Source: Moorena sp. SIO3I8
GTDB taxonomy: Bacteria; Cyanobacteriota; Cyanobacteriia; Cyanobacteriales; Coleofasciculaceae
DNA length: 36,637 nt
Direction: 5' to 3'
Assembly (NCBI RefSeq): GCF_010692325.1
Contig: NZ_JAAHHW010000002.1
Span: forward strand, 107,098 to 143,734
This document shows, in pieces, positions 23,782 to 34,200 of the stretch. Numbering within the stretch: the first letter of the stretch is position 1; each line of letters opens with the position of its first letter. Made by a program: the position numbers and the translations under genes. A model generated the notes under the pieces. The model was not told the DNA's origin and did not search any database. It was given only the letters and a program-made list of their open reading frames with translations.

Positions 23782-25266
23782 CTACAATTGAACGGTCACT
23801 GTCTTGACCTCGGTGTATTGCTGCAAGCCATACTCCCCAAGTTCACGACCAATCCCAGACTGCTTGAAACCACCGAAGGGAGCAGCGGCATCAAACACAT
23901 CATAGCAATTCACCCAGACAGTACCAGCACGGACATTGTTTGCGATCGCATGAGCTTTAGTAATATCCTTTGTCCACACGGCTGCTGCTAAGCCATACAT
24001 GGTATTATTTGCCCGCTGAATCACTTCATCAATATCTTTGAACTTAATAATGCTCATCACTGGGCCAAAGATTTCTTCTTGAGCAATCTTCATCTGATCT
24101 TGGACATCAACAAACACTGTCGGTTCGATGAAGTAACCGCGATCGCCAACTCGGCCACCACCACACAACATCTGAGCTCCTTCCTGCTGACCAGACTCAA
24201 TATAGCCCATCACCTTATTGAACTGTTCGAGATCCACTTGGGGACCCTGTTCTGTGTTGGCATCAAACGGGTCACCAACTGTACGATTTTGTGCCCGTTT
24301 CACACACTTGTCTACAAACTCGTCATAGCACTTCTCTTCCACAAACAGCCGCGAACCAGCACAACAGCACTGTCCTTGGTTAAAGAACAGGGCAAAGTGA
24401 GCGCCCTCAATGGTTTTATCCATGTCAGCGTCAGCAAAGACAATGTTAGGACTCTTACCACCAAGTTCTAGAGTGACGCGCTTGAGGTTACTCTTAGCAG
24501 CAGCTTCCATAATTAGATGCCCTACCTCAGTCGAGCCGGTAAAGGCAACTTTATCGATATCCATATGATGTGAAATCGCAGCCCCAGCGGTTGGTCCATA
24601 GCCTGAAAGAAGATTCACCACACCAGGAGGGAAACCTGCTTCGATAATCAGTTCACCGATCCGCAACGCTGATAAAGGAGTCTGTTCCGCCGTTTTCATC
24701 ACCACGGTGTTACCAGCTGCCAATGCTGGGCCTAACTTCCAAGCTTGCATCAACAGTGGAAAGTTCCAAGGAATAATCTGACCAACCACTCCCACAGGTT
24801 CATGGCGCGTGTAGCAGAAGTAGGGTCCGCTGATGGGAATTGTTTTGCCTTGAATCTTATCTGCCCAACCAGCATAGTACCGATAGCAGGCAATGACTAG
24901 AGACAAATCTGCATTAAACGAATCACGATAGGGCTTCCCATTGTCTAGGGTTTCCAGCCGTGCTATTTCTTCCTTGTTTGCTTCGATTAAATCAGCTAGC
25001 TTGTAGAGTAACTCCCCCCGCTGGGTGGCCGACATTTTGGGCCAGTCTCCACTGGTAAAGGCTGTCCTAGCCGCCACTACTGCTTTATCAACGTCTGGGG
25101 CATCAGCCTCAGCCACATCACAGATCACCTCTCCTGTAGCAGGGTTAATCGTCTCGAATCGTTTCCCAGAGACGCTCTCTACCCATTCGTTGTTAATCAG
25201 CAGCTGAGTTGGGCCGATTTTGACCGTTGGCTGTGGTCTTGTCTTTGGTGTAGGGGCGGTGACCAT
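23782..25266 (-). CDS. NAD(P)-dependent aldehyde dehydrogenase
   Basis: 494 residues, an ALDH1/2-like enzyme oxidising an aldehyde to the acid. Visible signatures are PWNFP (Asn168), the cofactor site GSTEVGH, the general base Glu267 in [10 protein letters not shown], and the nucleophile in [11 protein letters not shown] (most likely Cys301, the middle of three). EIFGPV, and [10 protein letters not shown] at the C-terminus, are also present. No signal peptide. The substrate cannot be named; the closest look is the broad retinal/betaine/acetaldehyde group. Its DNA upstream (25267-25601) is AT-rich with GTTCCCTATTCCC words. Monocistronic. Confidence 0.93.
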   Translation of the reverse strand: MVTAPTPKTRPQPTVKIGPTQLLINNEWVESVSGKRFETINPATGEVICDVAEADAPDVDKAVVAARTAFTSGDWPKMSATQRGELLYKLADLIEANKEEIARLETLDNGKPYRDSFNADLSLVIACYRYYAGWADKIQGKTIPISGPYFCYTRHEPVGVVGQIIPWNFPLLMQAWKLGPALAAGNTVVMKTAEQTPLSALRIGELIIEAGFPPGVVNLLSGYGPTAGAAISHHMDIDKVAFTGSTEVGHLIMEAAAKSNLKRVTLELGGKSPNIVFADADMDKTIEGAHFALFFNQGQCCCAGSRLFVEEKCYDEFVDKCVKRAQNRTVGDPFDANTEQGPQVDLEQFNKVMGYIESGQQEGAQMLCGGGRVGDRGYFIEPTVFVDVQDQMKIAQEEIFGPVMSIIKFKDIDEVIQRANNTMYGLAAAVWTKDITKAHAIANNVRAGTVWVNCYDVFDAAAPFGGFKQSGIGRELGEYGLQQYTEVKTVTVQL

Positions 25267-25601
25267 AATCGTCTTCTGTCGTTAAGTTTATTTTTTATGA
25301 CATTCTCAATTCTAATGGTGGATTGTCAACTTAAAATTTAACTAAAAATATATATTTTATTAATATTTTATTTACGATTGTTAACTAACTTTCAAGTTTT
25401 GCTTAATTTTGTTAACACTATAGCCAGAGTATCCCTAAGTATCCCTATGGTAATATCTATAGGGGCTATGATATTAATGAGGTTGTACACACCTATTTTT
25501 TACCTGTTCCCTGTTCCCTATTCCCTATTCCCTAAAATCCAAAACTTGTGTACCTAAGCTATTTGATTATTTGATAAATGCTATAAAATATTACTATCCA
25601 A
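25267..25601. other. AT-rich gene-free gap
   Basis: 335 bases upstream of the aldehyde dehydrogenase. AT-rich at 25320-25400 (likely promoter zone), two CCTAAGTATCCCTATGG words, and a CTGTTCCCTATTCCCTA repeat at 25505-25534. No ORF or structured RNA is seen. Confidence 0.5.
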
Positions 25602-26315
25602 TCACCCATTACCAATATTGGGTTGAACTCCATAGGTTTTAAACTTTTCTATAACTATCTGCATTTCTTCCTCACTCAATAATTGAGGTTCTCCATAAAT
25701 TTTGTTAACGCTGATGATTTTGATATAGATTTGAGCCAAGGTTTCTAGCTCTTGTGCGACTTTCAGAGCGTGCCTTAGATCTTTTCCACAGGCAATCATA
25801 CCATGATTTTTTAACAAACAGGCAAATGAATTGCCCAGTGCTTTTAGGGCGTTGTTGCTAAGTTCTTGAGTGCCAAAGGTAGCATAATCAGCTACCTTTA
25901 TACTGCTCCCACCTATCCTAGCAACCATATAATGAAAGCTGGGTATGGGTATACCCATACAAGCCAGTGCTGTAGCATGGATACTATGAGTATGAACAAT
26001 AGCATTGACATCGGAACGATTCAACAGTATGTCATAGTGAAATCGCCATTCACTGCTGGGTAAATAACGATTATTATCAGCAAAAACAGGTTGTTTGTCT
26101 TTGCCGAAGTAAATTTTGCAGATTTTATCAGGAGTTAGGTCTTCGTAGTCTAGTCCACTGGGGGTTATTGCTATTGCCTCACCGATACTGTCTCTAACCC
26201 TGACACTCACATTACCACTGGTACCTTGATTGATACCAAGACTGTTCATGCGAAGACAGGTATCAATGATCTGCTGGGCGGTTATGGTTTCAACAGGGAT
26301 TGACTTGATGATCAT
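25602..26315 (-). CDS. Class II aldolase, L-fuculose-phosphate aldolase-like
   Basis: 237 residues from ATG 26315 (MIIKSIPVETITAQQ). A GTG at 26381 would add 22 residues that look unlike the family, so I prefer the ATG. Class II aldolase/adducin fold: GTSGNVSVR (phosphate loop), ITPSGLDYEDL, SSEWRFHYDI (catalytic Glu), zinc ligands in HTHSIHA, and the later His in LKNHGMIACG. Retro-aldol cleavage of a sugar phosphate such as fuculose 1-phosphate is expected, but ribulose-phosphate or methylthio-sugar relatives cannot be excluded. Cytoplasmic. No kinase or isomerase partner is adjacent. Confidence 0.88.
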   Translation of the reverse strand: MIIKSIPVETITAQQIIDTCLRMNSLGINQGTSGNVSVRVRDSIGEAIAITPSGLDYEDLTPDKICKIYFGKDKQPVFADNNRYLPSSEWRFHYDILLNRSDVNAIVHTHSIHATALACMGIPIPSFHYMVARIGGSSIKVADYATFGTQELSNNALKALGNSFACLLKNHGMIACGKDLRHALKVAQELETLAQIYIKIISVNKIYGEPQLLSEEEMQIVIEKFKTYGVQPNIGNG

Positions 26316-26614
26316 ACTAAGTTGCACCTGATCCGGGAATTTGGGGACTTTGTCAACAATCCTATCCCCCTTGAGCACCACAAGGATATAGCAATCCTAA
26401 TTTCTAGGTGAACAATACTTCCCTAGTTCGTTAATTTGAGTTGCGAACTGTCACTGTTGAGGAATCATACAAGATTGCTATAGACACCGATGCACCGATA
26501 ATCCAACCCTATCTTAATCTGTTTATCAGTATTCTTACCCTTGCTGCAATCAGAATCAATTGCTATGTATAGCCATGGTAATTAATTTATTGACAATAAT
26601 GGATACTATTCTTC

Positions 26615-26660
26615 AGGTGCGACCCGTGGCGAATTTAATTCGCCAAGTAAGAGCGCACCT
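26615..26660 (-). repeat. 46-bp palindromic element, copy 2 (inverted)
   Basis: This is the reverse complement of the element in the PD-(D/E)XK pseudogene, with the same length and identical outer arms and core. The only differences are in six or seven bases of one spacer (CTTACT versus TTCCGT). It lies in the 26316-26907 gap, which otherwise shows no gene. Confidence 0.85.
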
Positions 26661-26791
26661 AACCATCTTCCCCCTCCTGCCCCTCTTTCTCCTTTTAACC
26701 ATCTTCCCCATTTTCCGGCTCTTCCGGTGAACCGCAACTCAAATCGGATTGCTACACCATGAATTAAAGCCGAGAGACACTCAACAACAAA

Positions 26792-26827
26792 AGTCGCCTA
26801 CCACTATGGCAAAAGCAATAGGCGACT
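26792..26827 (-). terminator. Rho-independent terminator of the BON gene
   Basis: On the minus strand AGTCGCCTA ... TAGGCGACT (9-bp perfect stem) is followed by TTTTGTTGTT. It is about 80 bases after the stop of the BON lipoprotein gene. Confidence 0.75.
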
Positions 26828-26907
26828 AACTCCTCTCTATGGATTAGATAATTACATCAATTAGGTAACATTGGCAACAAAGGATTGGTACTTGACCAGA
26901 TAAGCGA

Positions 26908-27366
26908 TCAGCTGTTTGGCTCTTTGACAGTAGCTTGAACATCCACGCTCTGAACACCTTCAACCTGGATTGCCAAAGGTGCAATCTGACTCAATTGATC
27001 ATCAGACGATACTTTTCCTGAGATAGTTACCATTCCCTCTGCCGCTTCAACTTCCAACTGGGTATTGGGGAGCTTGGTTTCTAAATTATTAAGTACTAAA
27101 CTGGCTAGTTGGTCATCTTCATCAAGGTTTTCTAAATTACCCAAGGCTTGATTTGGCTCTTGAGTAGTTCCAAAATTTACCTCGATTTCCTTTCGGGTTT
27201 CTTGAACCATGGCATCCCCTTGGTTTCCTTCAGACCGTAAGGAGACTAGTTCTTCATCGTTTTGATCTATAGAGTAGGAGGGTTCATCACTTGTTTTAGC
27301 TTCATCGCAAGCAGCAGCACCAAACAGAATCACTCCACCTAGTAAAATTGGCATCAACTTATTCAT
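26908..27366 (-). CDS. BON-domain lipoprotein
   Basis: 152 residues. A lipoprotein signal ends at GAAAC (Cys20). A negatively charged spacer (about 21-85) leads to a BON domain at about 86-150, with the alternating strand pattern LEVEAAEGMVTISGKVSS, then QVEGVQSVDVQATV. BON domains bind phospholipid membranes or cell-surface partners and are often stress-related (OsmY-like). Here a single copy is anchored by lipid to a membrane. It lies 211 bp downstream of the fasciclin gene on the same strand and has its own terminator. Confidence 0.85.
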   Translation of the reverse strand: MNKLMPILLGGVILFGAAACDEAKTSDEPSYSIDQNDEELVSLRSEGNQGDAMVQETRKEIEVNFGTTQEPNQALGNLENLDEDDQLASLVLNNLETKLPNTQLEVEAAEGMVTISGKVSSDDQLSQIAPLAIQVEGVQSVDVQATVKEPNS

Positions 27367-27577
27367 CTTTAATTTCTCCTTGTTCTCTCCTTGTATTTAC
27401 TCCAATCGAGTCCGGTTAATCACTTCGTATTCAGGTAAACCGCGACGTGTTAAGTGTTAAGTATTCAGTGAACATTGACACTATTAAATTTCCGAAAAAA
27501 CCTGAATAATAAGTAGTCAAACGGACGGGATATAATTCCCAAAAACACCAAACTTATTGAGCTTAATTTTCTAAATC

Positions 27578-28252
27578 TTAATTTGGCCTGACTCCTGTTG
27601 GTTTTGGTTCCGATTGAGCATGAGATCTTGAGGGCAAAATTACATGGTTAACAACATGCATAATGCCGTTAGTGGCTTCAATATCTGCTTGAGTTACCTG
27701 GGCATTGTTGACATTAACATTACCGTCTTCACCCACGTGTACTGTCACCGCTTTTCCAGCCATAGTGATAATGTCTCCCGACTGGATTTCACTGCTAGGA
27801 ACTGCACCACTTACAACATGATACTTTAGCAGCTTTACCAGTACCTCTTTGTTTTCTGGTTGTAGTAGACTGTCTAAGGTATTTGCTGGCAGTGCAGCAA
27901 AAGCGTCATCGGTGGGAGCAAAAACAGTGTAGGGTCCTTCACCTGCCAAGGTTTCCGTTAAGCCCGCTGCCTCAATTGCTTTGACAAGGGTTTGGAATTG
28001 ATCATTGCTCGCAGCTTGCTCTACAAGGTTACTGGTTGTAGATTCAGTGTCAGCGGTAGCTGGCATTTCTACCTTTTCACCCTCTTGAACGGGTTTGCTC
28101 AAGGAATCGGGGGCACTTTCTACCATAGACTCAGTTGCACCATTGACAGGATCTTTAACTGAGTTTTCTGTTTTTTCTTGCGCTATTGCCGGGAAACTGA
28201 TCAGAGCACTTAATCCCAGAATACCTGTTAGCAATTTAATGGGAGTTTTCAT
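27578..28252 (-). CDS. Secreted fasciclin (FAS1) domain protein
   Basis: 224 residues. A Sec signal peptide is cut after AIA (about 24). A Ser/Thr/Glu-rich region follows to about residue 72. One FAS1 domain (about 72-210) has both typical blocks: YTVFAPTDDAFAALP, and the late NGIMHVVNHVILP. LLKYHVV, in the middle, is also conserved. FAS1 proteins act in adhesion and surface interactions; this one is expected in the periplasm or outside. Its C-terminus is a short Pro-rich tail. A GGGAGTA array lies 110 bp upstream. Confidence 0.92.
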   Translation of the reverse strand: MKTPIKLLTGILGLSALISFPAIAQEKTENSVKDPVNGATESMVESAPDSLSKPVQEGEKVEMPATADTESTTSNLVEQAASNDQFQTLVKAIEAAGLTETLAGEGPYTVFAPTDDAFAALPANTLDSLLQPENKEVLVKLLKYHVVSGAVPSSEIQSGDIITMAGKAVTVHVGEDGNVNVNNAQVTQADIEATNGIMHVVNHVILPSRSHAQSEPKPTGVRPN

Positions 28253-28362
28253 TTAGATCATCTCTCCTGAATGCTAGGTATGGTTGACGCTTTCCAACTA
28301 AACGGCTTCATATTTTGATATTATTACCCAAAAGTAAAAAAGTCGGTAATAAATTTAGAAAT

Positions 28363-28438
28363 TAGGGAGTAGAAATTAGGGAGTAGGGAGTAGGGAGTAG
28401 GGAGTAGGGAGTAGGGAGTAGGGAGTAGGGAGTAGGGA
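28363..28438. repeat. (GGGAGTA)n heptamer array
   Basis: About ten GGGAGTA copies between the kinase stop and the fasciclin start, the same family as at 4.1 and 11.4 kb. Confidence 0.95.
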
Positions 28439-28537
28439 ATATGGCCTCAAAAATTATCACAATTAATTCCTACACGGATCTCTATATAATTCTTTATAAT
28501 TCTTTCAAAAGAAAATCCCAACCTAGAGCCTATATTC

Positions 28538-29809
28538 CTAAACCAGCGGTAAACGTATCTGAAAGCAGCTACCAACCCCAACCTGAGACGTAAGGGTGAT
28601 TTTTCCCCCATGACTGTGAGTGATTGCTTGAGCGATCGCAAGTCCCAACCCCGTACCCCTCTCTCGGTGAGAACGAGCTTTATCCGCACGCCAGAAGCGA
28701 TCAAACACAAACGGCTGATGTTCAGGGGCAATACCAATGCCAGTGTCCTCAATCATGACCAGGGCATAGCGATTCTGTTTGGCAACAGTAAGAACCACTT
28801 TTCCTTGAGGGGGTGTGTATTGCAGGGCATTCTCTAACAAGTTGGAAAATAAACGGGTGAGTTGCCCTTCATCCCCAATTACAGAGACTGTTGTCAGGCC
28901 GTGATATTCTAAGGTAATCTGCTTATCTTGAGCAAATGATTCTAACAATTCCACCAAATTATGCAAAACTGTATTGAGGGAAATGGGGACTGACTTTCGG
29001 GTCGGAATTGACAAGGCTGCATCAGTGCGAGCTAAAAATAGTAAGTCTTCTGCTAAGTGGCTCATCTGGTCTGTAGCGCTAGCAATAGCCACTAACTTCT
29101 TAGCATCCTTGGGATGAATGCGCTCAGGATGATTTCGCATCACATCCACAGAGGCTTTAATTGCTGTCAAAGGACTGCGCAATTCATGGGACGCATCAGC
29201 AGTAAACTGTTTAAGCTTTTTAAAACTTTTCTCAATCGGCTCAAGAGCTTTCTGGGTCAGCCAAAGTCCACCAATACCAACAAACCCTAGAGCGATCATT
29301 CCTCCCATTCCTAATCCCCAAAATAGTTGGCTTTGGACAATTTCTACATCCTCTGTGGATTGACTGGCTCGAATATAGCCCTCTAGGGATGGTTGGCTTG
29401 GTTTCGAGGTGTCCTTAAAAACAGAAATTGTAAACGTCCTAATCGGCTCTGATGTCTCAGGGAGTTCTAGAGTCAACGAACCCAGTTTTGGCGGGAAAGT
29501 CAATACAATCGCACCTCGCCTTGCCAATAGTTTCCCCTGATCATCAAACCATTCTAAGCTTTGTTTGTCTCGGTTAAAGATATCTCGCCAGGGGACTTCA
29601 TCAACTTGTTCAATGTATTGACTCCCTTTAACTTCTACTTCAGTAAATGAGGGGGCAGCAGATTGGGCTAAAGTCTGTAGTTTTTTGTCAAGTTGCTGGT
29701 ATAGACTCTGTGTTAAAAAAACATACACACCCGCACCAAATACACTCAAAATTGCGGCCATTACCATCAGGTAATACAACAAAAGACGCCAGCGCAAACC
29801 TTTAAACAT
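28538..29809 (-). CDS. Sensor histidine kinase
   Basis: 423 residues. TM1 (about 9-31) and TM2 (about 161-185) bracket a ~130-residue periplasmic sensor. A short linker leads to HisKA with His208 in FTADASHELRSPLTAIK, then HATPase_c: NLLENALQYTP (N box), DTGIGI (G1) and GTGLGLAIA (G2). The architecture is OmpR-partner type, similar to cyanobacterial RppB/ManS kinases, but the signal cannot be read from the sequence. Its response regulator is 308 bp upstream on the same strand, separated by repeat DNA. The stop lies next to an AT-rich tail and the GGGAGTA array. Confidence 0.93.
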   Translation of the reverse strand: MFKGLRWRLLLYYLMVMAAILSVFGAGVYVFLTQSLYQQLDKKLQTLAQSAAPSFTEVEVKGSQYIEQVDEVPWRDIFNRDKQSLEWFDDQGKLLARRGAIVLTFPPKLGSLTLELPETSEPIRTFTISVFKDTSKPSQPSLEGYIRASQSTEDVEIVQSQLFWGLGMGGMIALGFVGIGGLWLTQKALEPIEKSFKKLKQFTADASHELRSPLTAIKASVDVMRNHPERIHPKDAKKLVAIASATDQMSHLAEDLLFLARTDAALSIPTRKSVPISLNTVLHNLVELLESFAQDKQITLEYHGLTTVSVIGDEGQLTRLFSNLLENALQYTPPQGKVVLTVAKQNRYALVMIEDTGIGIAPEHQPFVFDRFWRADKARSHRERGTGLGLAIAQAITHSHGGKITLTSQVGVGSCFQIRLPLV

Positions 29810-29814
29810 CTGGT

Positions 29815-30110
29815 AATTAGTAATTAGTAATTAGTAATTTTAGTAATTGGTAATCGTTAACTGACCCAACTATACTTGATATCATTCGTTGCTTCACGAA
29901 TGCCGTCAACTTACCCTACGGGAAGGCCAAAGGCGAACAACCTGCCAACTTTCAACCTACCAACCTTAAACCTGCAACCTACCCTACGGGAACGCCAAAA
30001 GCGAACAACCTTGGCCAAAAGGCCACGCGCTTCGCAGCAAAGCGGGACTTCGTCCATCCCGTTCAACCTGCCAACTTTCAACCTGCCAACTTTCAACAGT
30101 AACAACTGAA
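29815..30110. repeat. TTAGTAA and CAACTTTCAACC repeats between kinase and regulator
   Basis: The 308-bp gap has AATTAGTAATTAGTAA repeats (29815-29850). These are followed by an array of CCTGCCAACTTTCAACC words at about 29940-29990 and 30060-30105, separated by TACGGGAACGCCAAAAGC and CTTGGCCAAAAGGCCACGC. The last two words reappear inside the chlH coding sequence. No gene is supported. Confidence 0.85.
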
Positions 30111-30117
30111 TATTGAA

Positions 30118-30795
30118 TTAGGGATTTTCTTTGAGACGATAACCCAAACCATAGACTGTCTCAATCAAATCAGAGGGAGCTCCTGCTGCGTCGAGTTTCT
30201 GTCGTAAACCTCGGATATGAGCTTTAACGGTTGCTTCTTCTGGTAGTCGTTCAAAGGACCATAGGTTTTCCAGGATTTGAGCACGGCTAAACACACGGCG
30301 AGGATGGCGCAGGAAAAATTCTAGCAGAGCATACTCTTTCGGACTTAGGGACAAGAGACGGTCTTTATAGAAGACTTCACAGGTACTGGGATCAAGGCGG
30401 AGGGAATCCCATTCCAGTACAGGTGGTAAGGTAGTATTTCCCCGGCGCAGTAAGGCCCTAATCCTAGCGGACAACTCTCCTAAATCAAAGGGTTTGACTA
30501 GATAATCATCTGCACCAGCATCCAGTCCTACAATTTTATCACTGATGGTATCCCGAGCCGTCAGCATTAGAATGGGAGTAAGGTCGCCTTGGGAGCGCAA
30601 CTTGCGGCAAAGGCTAATACCATCAATCTTTGGCAGCATCACATCTAACAAAATTAAATCATAGCTGAAGCTCTCTACTAGTTCCCTACCCTCTTGACCA
30701 TCATTGGCAACATCCACGACATAATGCTGGTCGGTGAGGTCTTCAGCAAGGGCGTCGGTAATCCGCTCATCATCTTCTACTAGTAAAATCCTCAT
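30118..30795 (-). CDS. OmpR-family response regulator
   Basis: 225 residues. The receiver domain has acidic Asp8/Asp9, phospho-acceptor Asp51 (LILLDVMLP), Thr79 and Lys101 (LVKPFDLGELSARIRALLRR). A winged-helix DNA-binding domain (about 125-222) has SPKEYALLEFFLRHPRRVFS and VKAHIRGLRQKL, then YGLGYRLKE. It is the partner of the histidine kinase that follows on the same strand. Target genes cannot be named; BON and fasciclin genes downstream of the kinase are possible only by position. Confidence 0.94.
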   Translation of the reverse strand: MRILLVEDDERITDALAEDLTDQHYVVDVANDGQEGRELVESFSYDLILLDVMLPKIDGISLCRKLRSQGDLTPILMLTARDTISDKIVGLDAGADDYLVKPFDLGELSARIRALLRRGNTTLPPVLEWDSLRLDPSTCEVFYKDRLLSLSPKEYALLEFFLRHPRRVFSRAQILENLWSFERLPEEATVKAHIRGLRQKLDAAGAPSDLIETVYGLGYRLKENP

Positions 30796-31253
30796 CTTCA
30801 GTACCTCTAACTCTAAATGATTACCTGACTTTTATCTTTGATTATGACCAATTTTTTGACAACTGTAGAAAAATTTGGGAGTTTTCCATGATACTGGTAA
30901 AATGATTGATAGTAAGTCAGGTTAATCAGTTACCAAATAGTGCCGGTATTTTTGGGAATGGCTTATGGGGAATCGTCAACTACAGCATTATTAGTTGATA
31001 TCTAGAAATCAAACTAATAAAAATAGGGAACTTCGGCTCAGCAAAGTAGCGCTTTTTGATACTGTTTTCGTCAATTATTTTTCCCTTGTCCAAAGTTCTT
31101 TTGTCCGCAGTTGCCGACAACTGCGCCCAAGTCTAATTAGTAATTATTCTCAATCATGGCACGACTTACCCAAGGGCACTGGGAGGGTTAGCCGATCAGT
31201 ACGATTATGATCAAATATGATCAAAGTGTAAAGAATTATTTCGAGCGGGTTCC
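30796..31253. other. 458-bp gap upstream of chlH
   Basis: The region lies between divergent genes. It is AT-rich near 30830-30910 (regulator promoter side) and holds one perfect hairpin, CGCAGTTG/CAACTGCG (31106-31113 with 31118-31125, 4-base loop), 128 bases before the chlH start. GAGCGGG at about 31239-31245 could be the ribosome-binding site. No convincing gene; the open frame at 30995-31210 is not supported. Confidence 0.5.
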
Positions 31254-34200
31254 ATGAAACGCATTGTACTGATAGCAGGATTTGAATCCTTCAACGCTGA
31301 CTTGTACCGCAAAGCTGCTGAGTTAGCTAGCTCCCGCTGTCCGGAACTGGATATTAGAGTATTTAGCGATCGCGAAATCACTGCCAACCCTGATACTGTA
31401 GAAGCTGCCCTCCAAGATGCCCAAGTCTTCTTTGGTAGTCTACTATTCGATTATGACCAAGTGTTATGGTTACGCGATCGCATTCAACACATCCCCATCC
31501 GCTTGGTATTCGAGTCAGCTCTAGAACTGATGAGCCTGACTCAAATTGGTCAGTTCAAAATTGGGGATAAACCCAAGGGGATGCCCAAGCCAGTAAAATT
31601 CATCCTGGACAAATTCAGCAACGGACGAGAAGAAGACCGCTTAGCAGGTTATATCAGCTTTTTGAAAATTGGTCCGAAGCTGCTGAAATATATTCCTGCT
31701 AGAAAAGTCCAAGACTTGCGCAATTGGCTAATTATCTACGGTTACTGGAATGCTGGTGGCTCAGACAATGTGGCATCTATGTTCTGGACCCTGGCAGAGA
31801 AATACTTACAGCTGAAAGTCGGAGAAATTCCGCCACCAGTGGAAACTCCAAACATGGGGCTACTCCATCCGGACTACGACGGGTATTTTGAATCCCCACG
31901 ACAATACCTAGAATGGTACAAAAACTTTAAAGTTAAACAATTAAACGTTATTGGGCAAAGCCCTACCAGCCCGCTAGCTTCTCAACACAACCTTGGCCAA
32001 AAGGCCACGCTACGCTCTCAACCAACTAACCTTCAACCCACCAACCTTCAACCCACCAACCTTCAACCAACTAACCTTCAACCAACTAACCTTCAACCAA
32101 CTAACCTTCAACCAACTAACCTTCAACCTGCCAACCCTAGAGAAAACCCTGTTGTTGGTATTCTGCTTTATCGCAAACATGTAGTTACAAAACAACCTTA
32201 TATTCCCCAGTTAATTCGCTACTTTGAGGAAGCTGGATTAACTCCTTTACCGATCTTTATCAATGGTGTAGAAGGTCATGTAGCTGTGCGGGATTGGATG
32301 ACATCTGCTTATGAAACCCAACAGCGGCAACTGGATAACGTGGAAACTCCTTCCCTCTCTCAAGACGCTGTAGAAGTTGATGCCATTGTTTCTACCATCG
32401 GTTTCCCGTTGGTAGGGGGTCCAGCTGGTTCTATGGAAGCAGGAAGACAGGTGGCTGTAGCGAAACGTATTCTCACTGCTAAGAATGTCCCTTATACTAT
32501 TGCTGCACCCCTACTGATTCAAGATATTTACTCTTGGACAAGACAAGGCATTGGGGGGTTGCAAAGTGTCGTATTATATGCATTGCCGGAATTGGATGGA
32601 GCAATTGATACTGTACCCCTAGGTGGTTTAGTCGGAGAAAATATTTATCTGATTCCCGAACGAGTTAAGCGACTGACTGGACGGGTAAAGCGTTGGATTC
32701 AACTCAGACAAACCCCACCAGACCAAAGACGAATTGCCATTATTCTCTATGGTTTCCCTCCTGGGTATGGAGCAACAGGAACAGCAGCCTTATTGAATGT
32801 ACCGCGATCGCTTCTTAAATTCCTCCACGCTCTAAAAGAACAAGGTTACACTGTTGGAGAATTACCAGAAGATGGGGAAGAACTAATCCGCTGGGTGAAA
32901 GCAGCAGACGAAGGGTTGAATGGTGACAGCTTGAATGGTGAATGTTCTAACCAGCAACATTCAACCAGCAACATTCAACCAGCAACCACCAACATTCAAC
33001 CTTGGCCAAAAGGCCACGCTACGCGAACAACATTCAACATTCAACCTTCGACCACAGTTAACGTTAAAACCCTACAAGAATGGCTAGGCTACTTGCTAAC
33101 TACCCGTATTGAAAAACAATGGCAATCCTTGACTGGTACAGGAATCAAAACCAATGGGGATGAGTTCGAGATTGGTGGGATTGAGTTAGGAAATGTCTGG
33201 ATTGGGGTACAACCACCCCTGGGTATTTCTGGAGACCCAATGCGGCTGATGTTTGAACGAGACATGACCCCACATCCCCAGTACACGGCCTTTTATAAGT
33301 GGTTACAGAATGATTTTGATGCCCATGCAGTGGTGCATTTTGGCATGCATGGCACCGTGGAATGGTTGCCTGGTTCACCCCTGGGGAATACGGGGTATTC
33401 TTGGTCGGATATTTTGCTAGGAAATATCCCGAATCTGTATATCTATGCCGCCAATAATCCTTCAGAGTCAATGTTGGCCAAGCGTCGGGGTTATGGGGTG
33501 TTGATTTCCCATAATGTACCCCCTTATGGTCGGGCTGGTTTGTATAAGGAGTTGGTAGTGCTACGAGATTTAATCTCGGAGTATCGGGAGGATCCTGAAA
33601 AGAATTATGCCTTGAAAGAAGCAATTTGTAAAAAGATTGTCGATAGTGGGTTAGATACCGATTGTCCCTTTGAGGATGCTAAGCGCTTGGGAATTGCTTT
33701 CAGTCCAGAGAATGTCCAGATGTTTAGTGCTGATTCATTTAATCACTATCTTGTCAAGTTGTACGATTACTTGCTAGTGCTGGAACAACGGTTGTTTTCT
33801 TCTGGGCTGCACACTCTAGGTCAAGTGCCTGATTCGGAACAGTTAGAATCTTACCTCAGGGCTTATTTTGGGGAAGATGTCCCGCAAGGGATAATTCAGG
33901 CCATTGTCGATGGAGAATTTGAACCGCAAACACCAGACGGACGTGAACAGATCCAGGATGAGAAGGTTGAGGAGGCGTTACGGATTGGTGAGTTGTTGAT
34001 GCAGACTGGGGAAGAGTTGACGAATTTGTTGCGGGGGTTGAATGGGGAGTATATTCCTCCAGCTCCTGGGGGGGATTTGTTGCGGGATGGTCCTGGGGTT
34101 TTGCCAACAGGACGGAATATTCACGCTTTGGATCCTTATCGGATGCCATCTCCAGCAGCTTATGAACGGGGCAGGGAGGTGGCCAGGAAAATTATTGCCC

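Noticed and set aside
30995-31210. Plus-strand 71-residue frame upstream of chlH
   Set aside because: No ribosome-binding site, odd composition, and it covers a hairpin in a likely regulatory gap.
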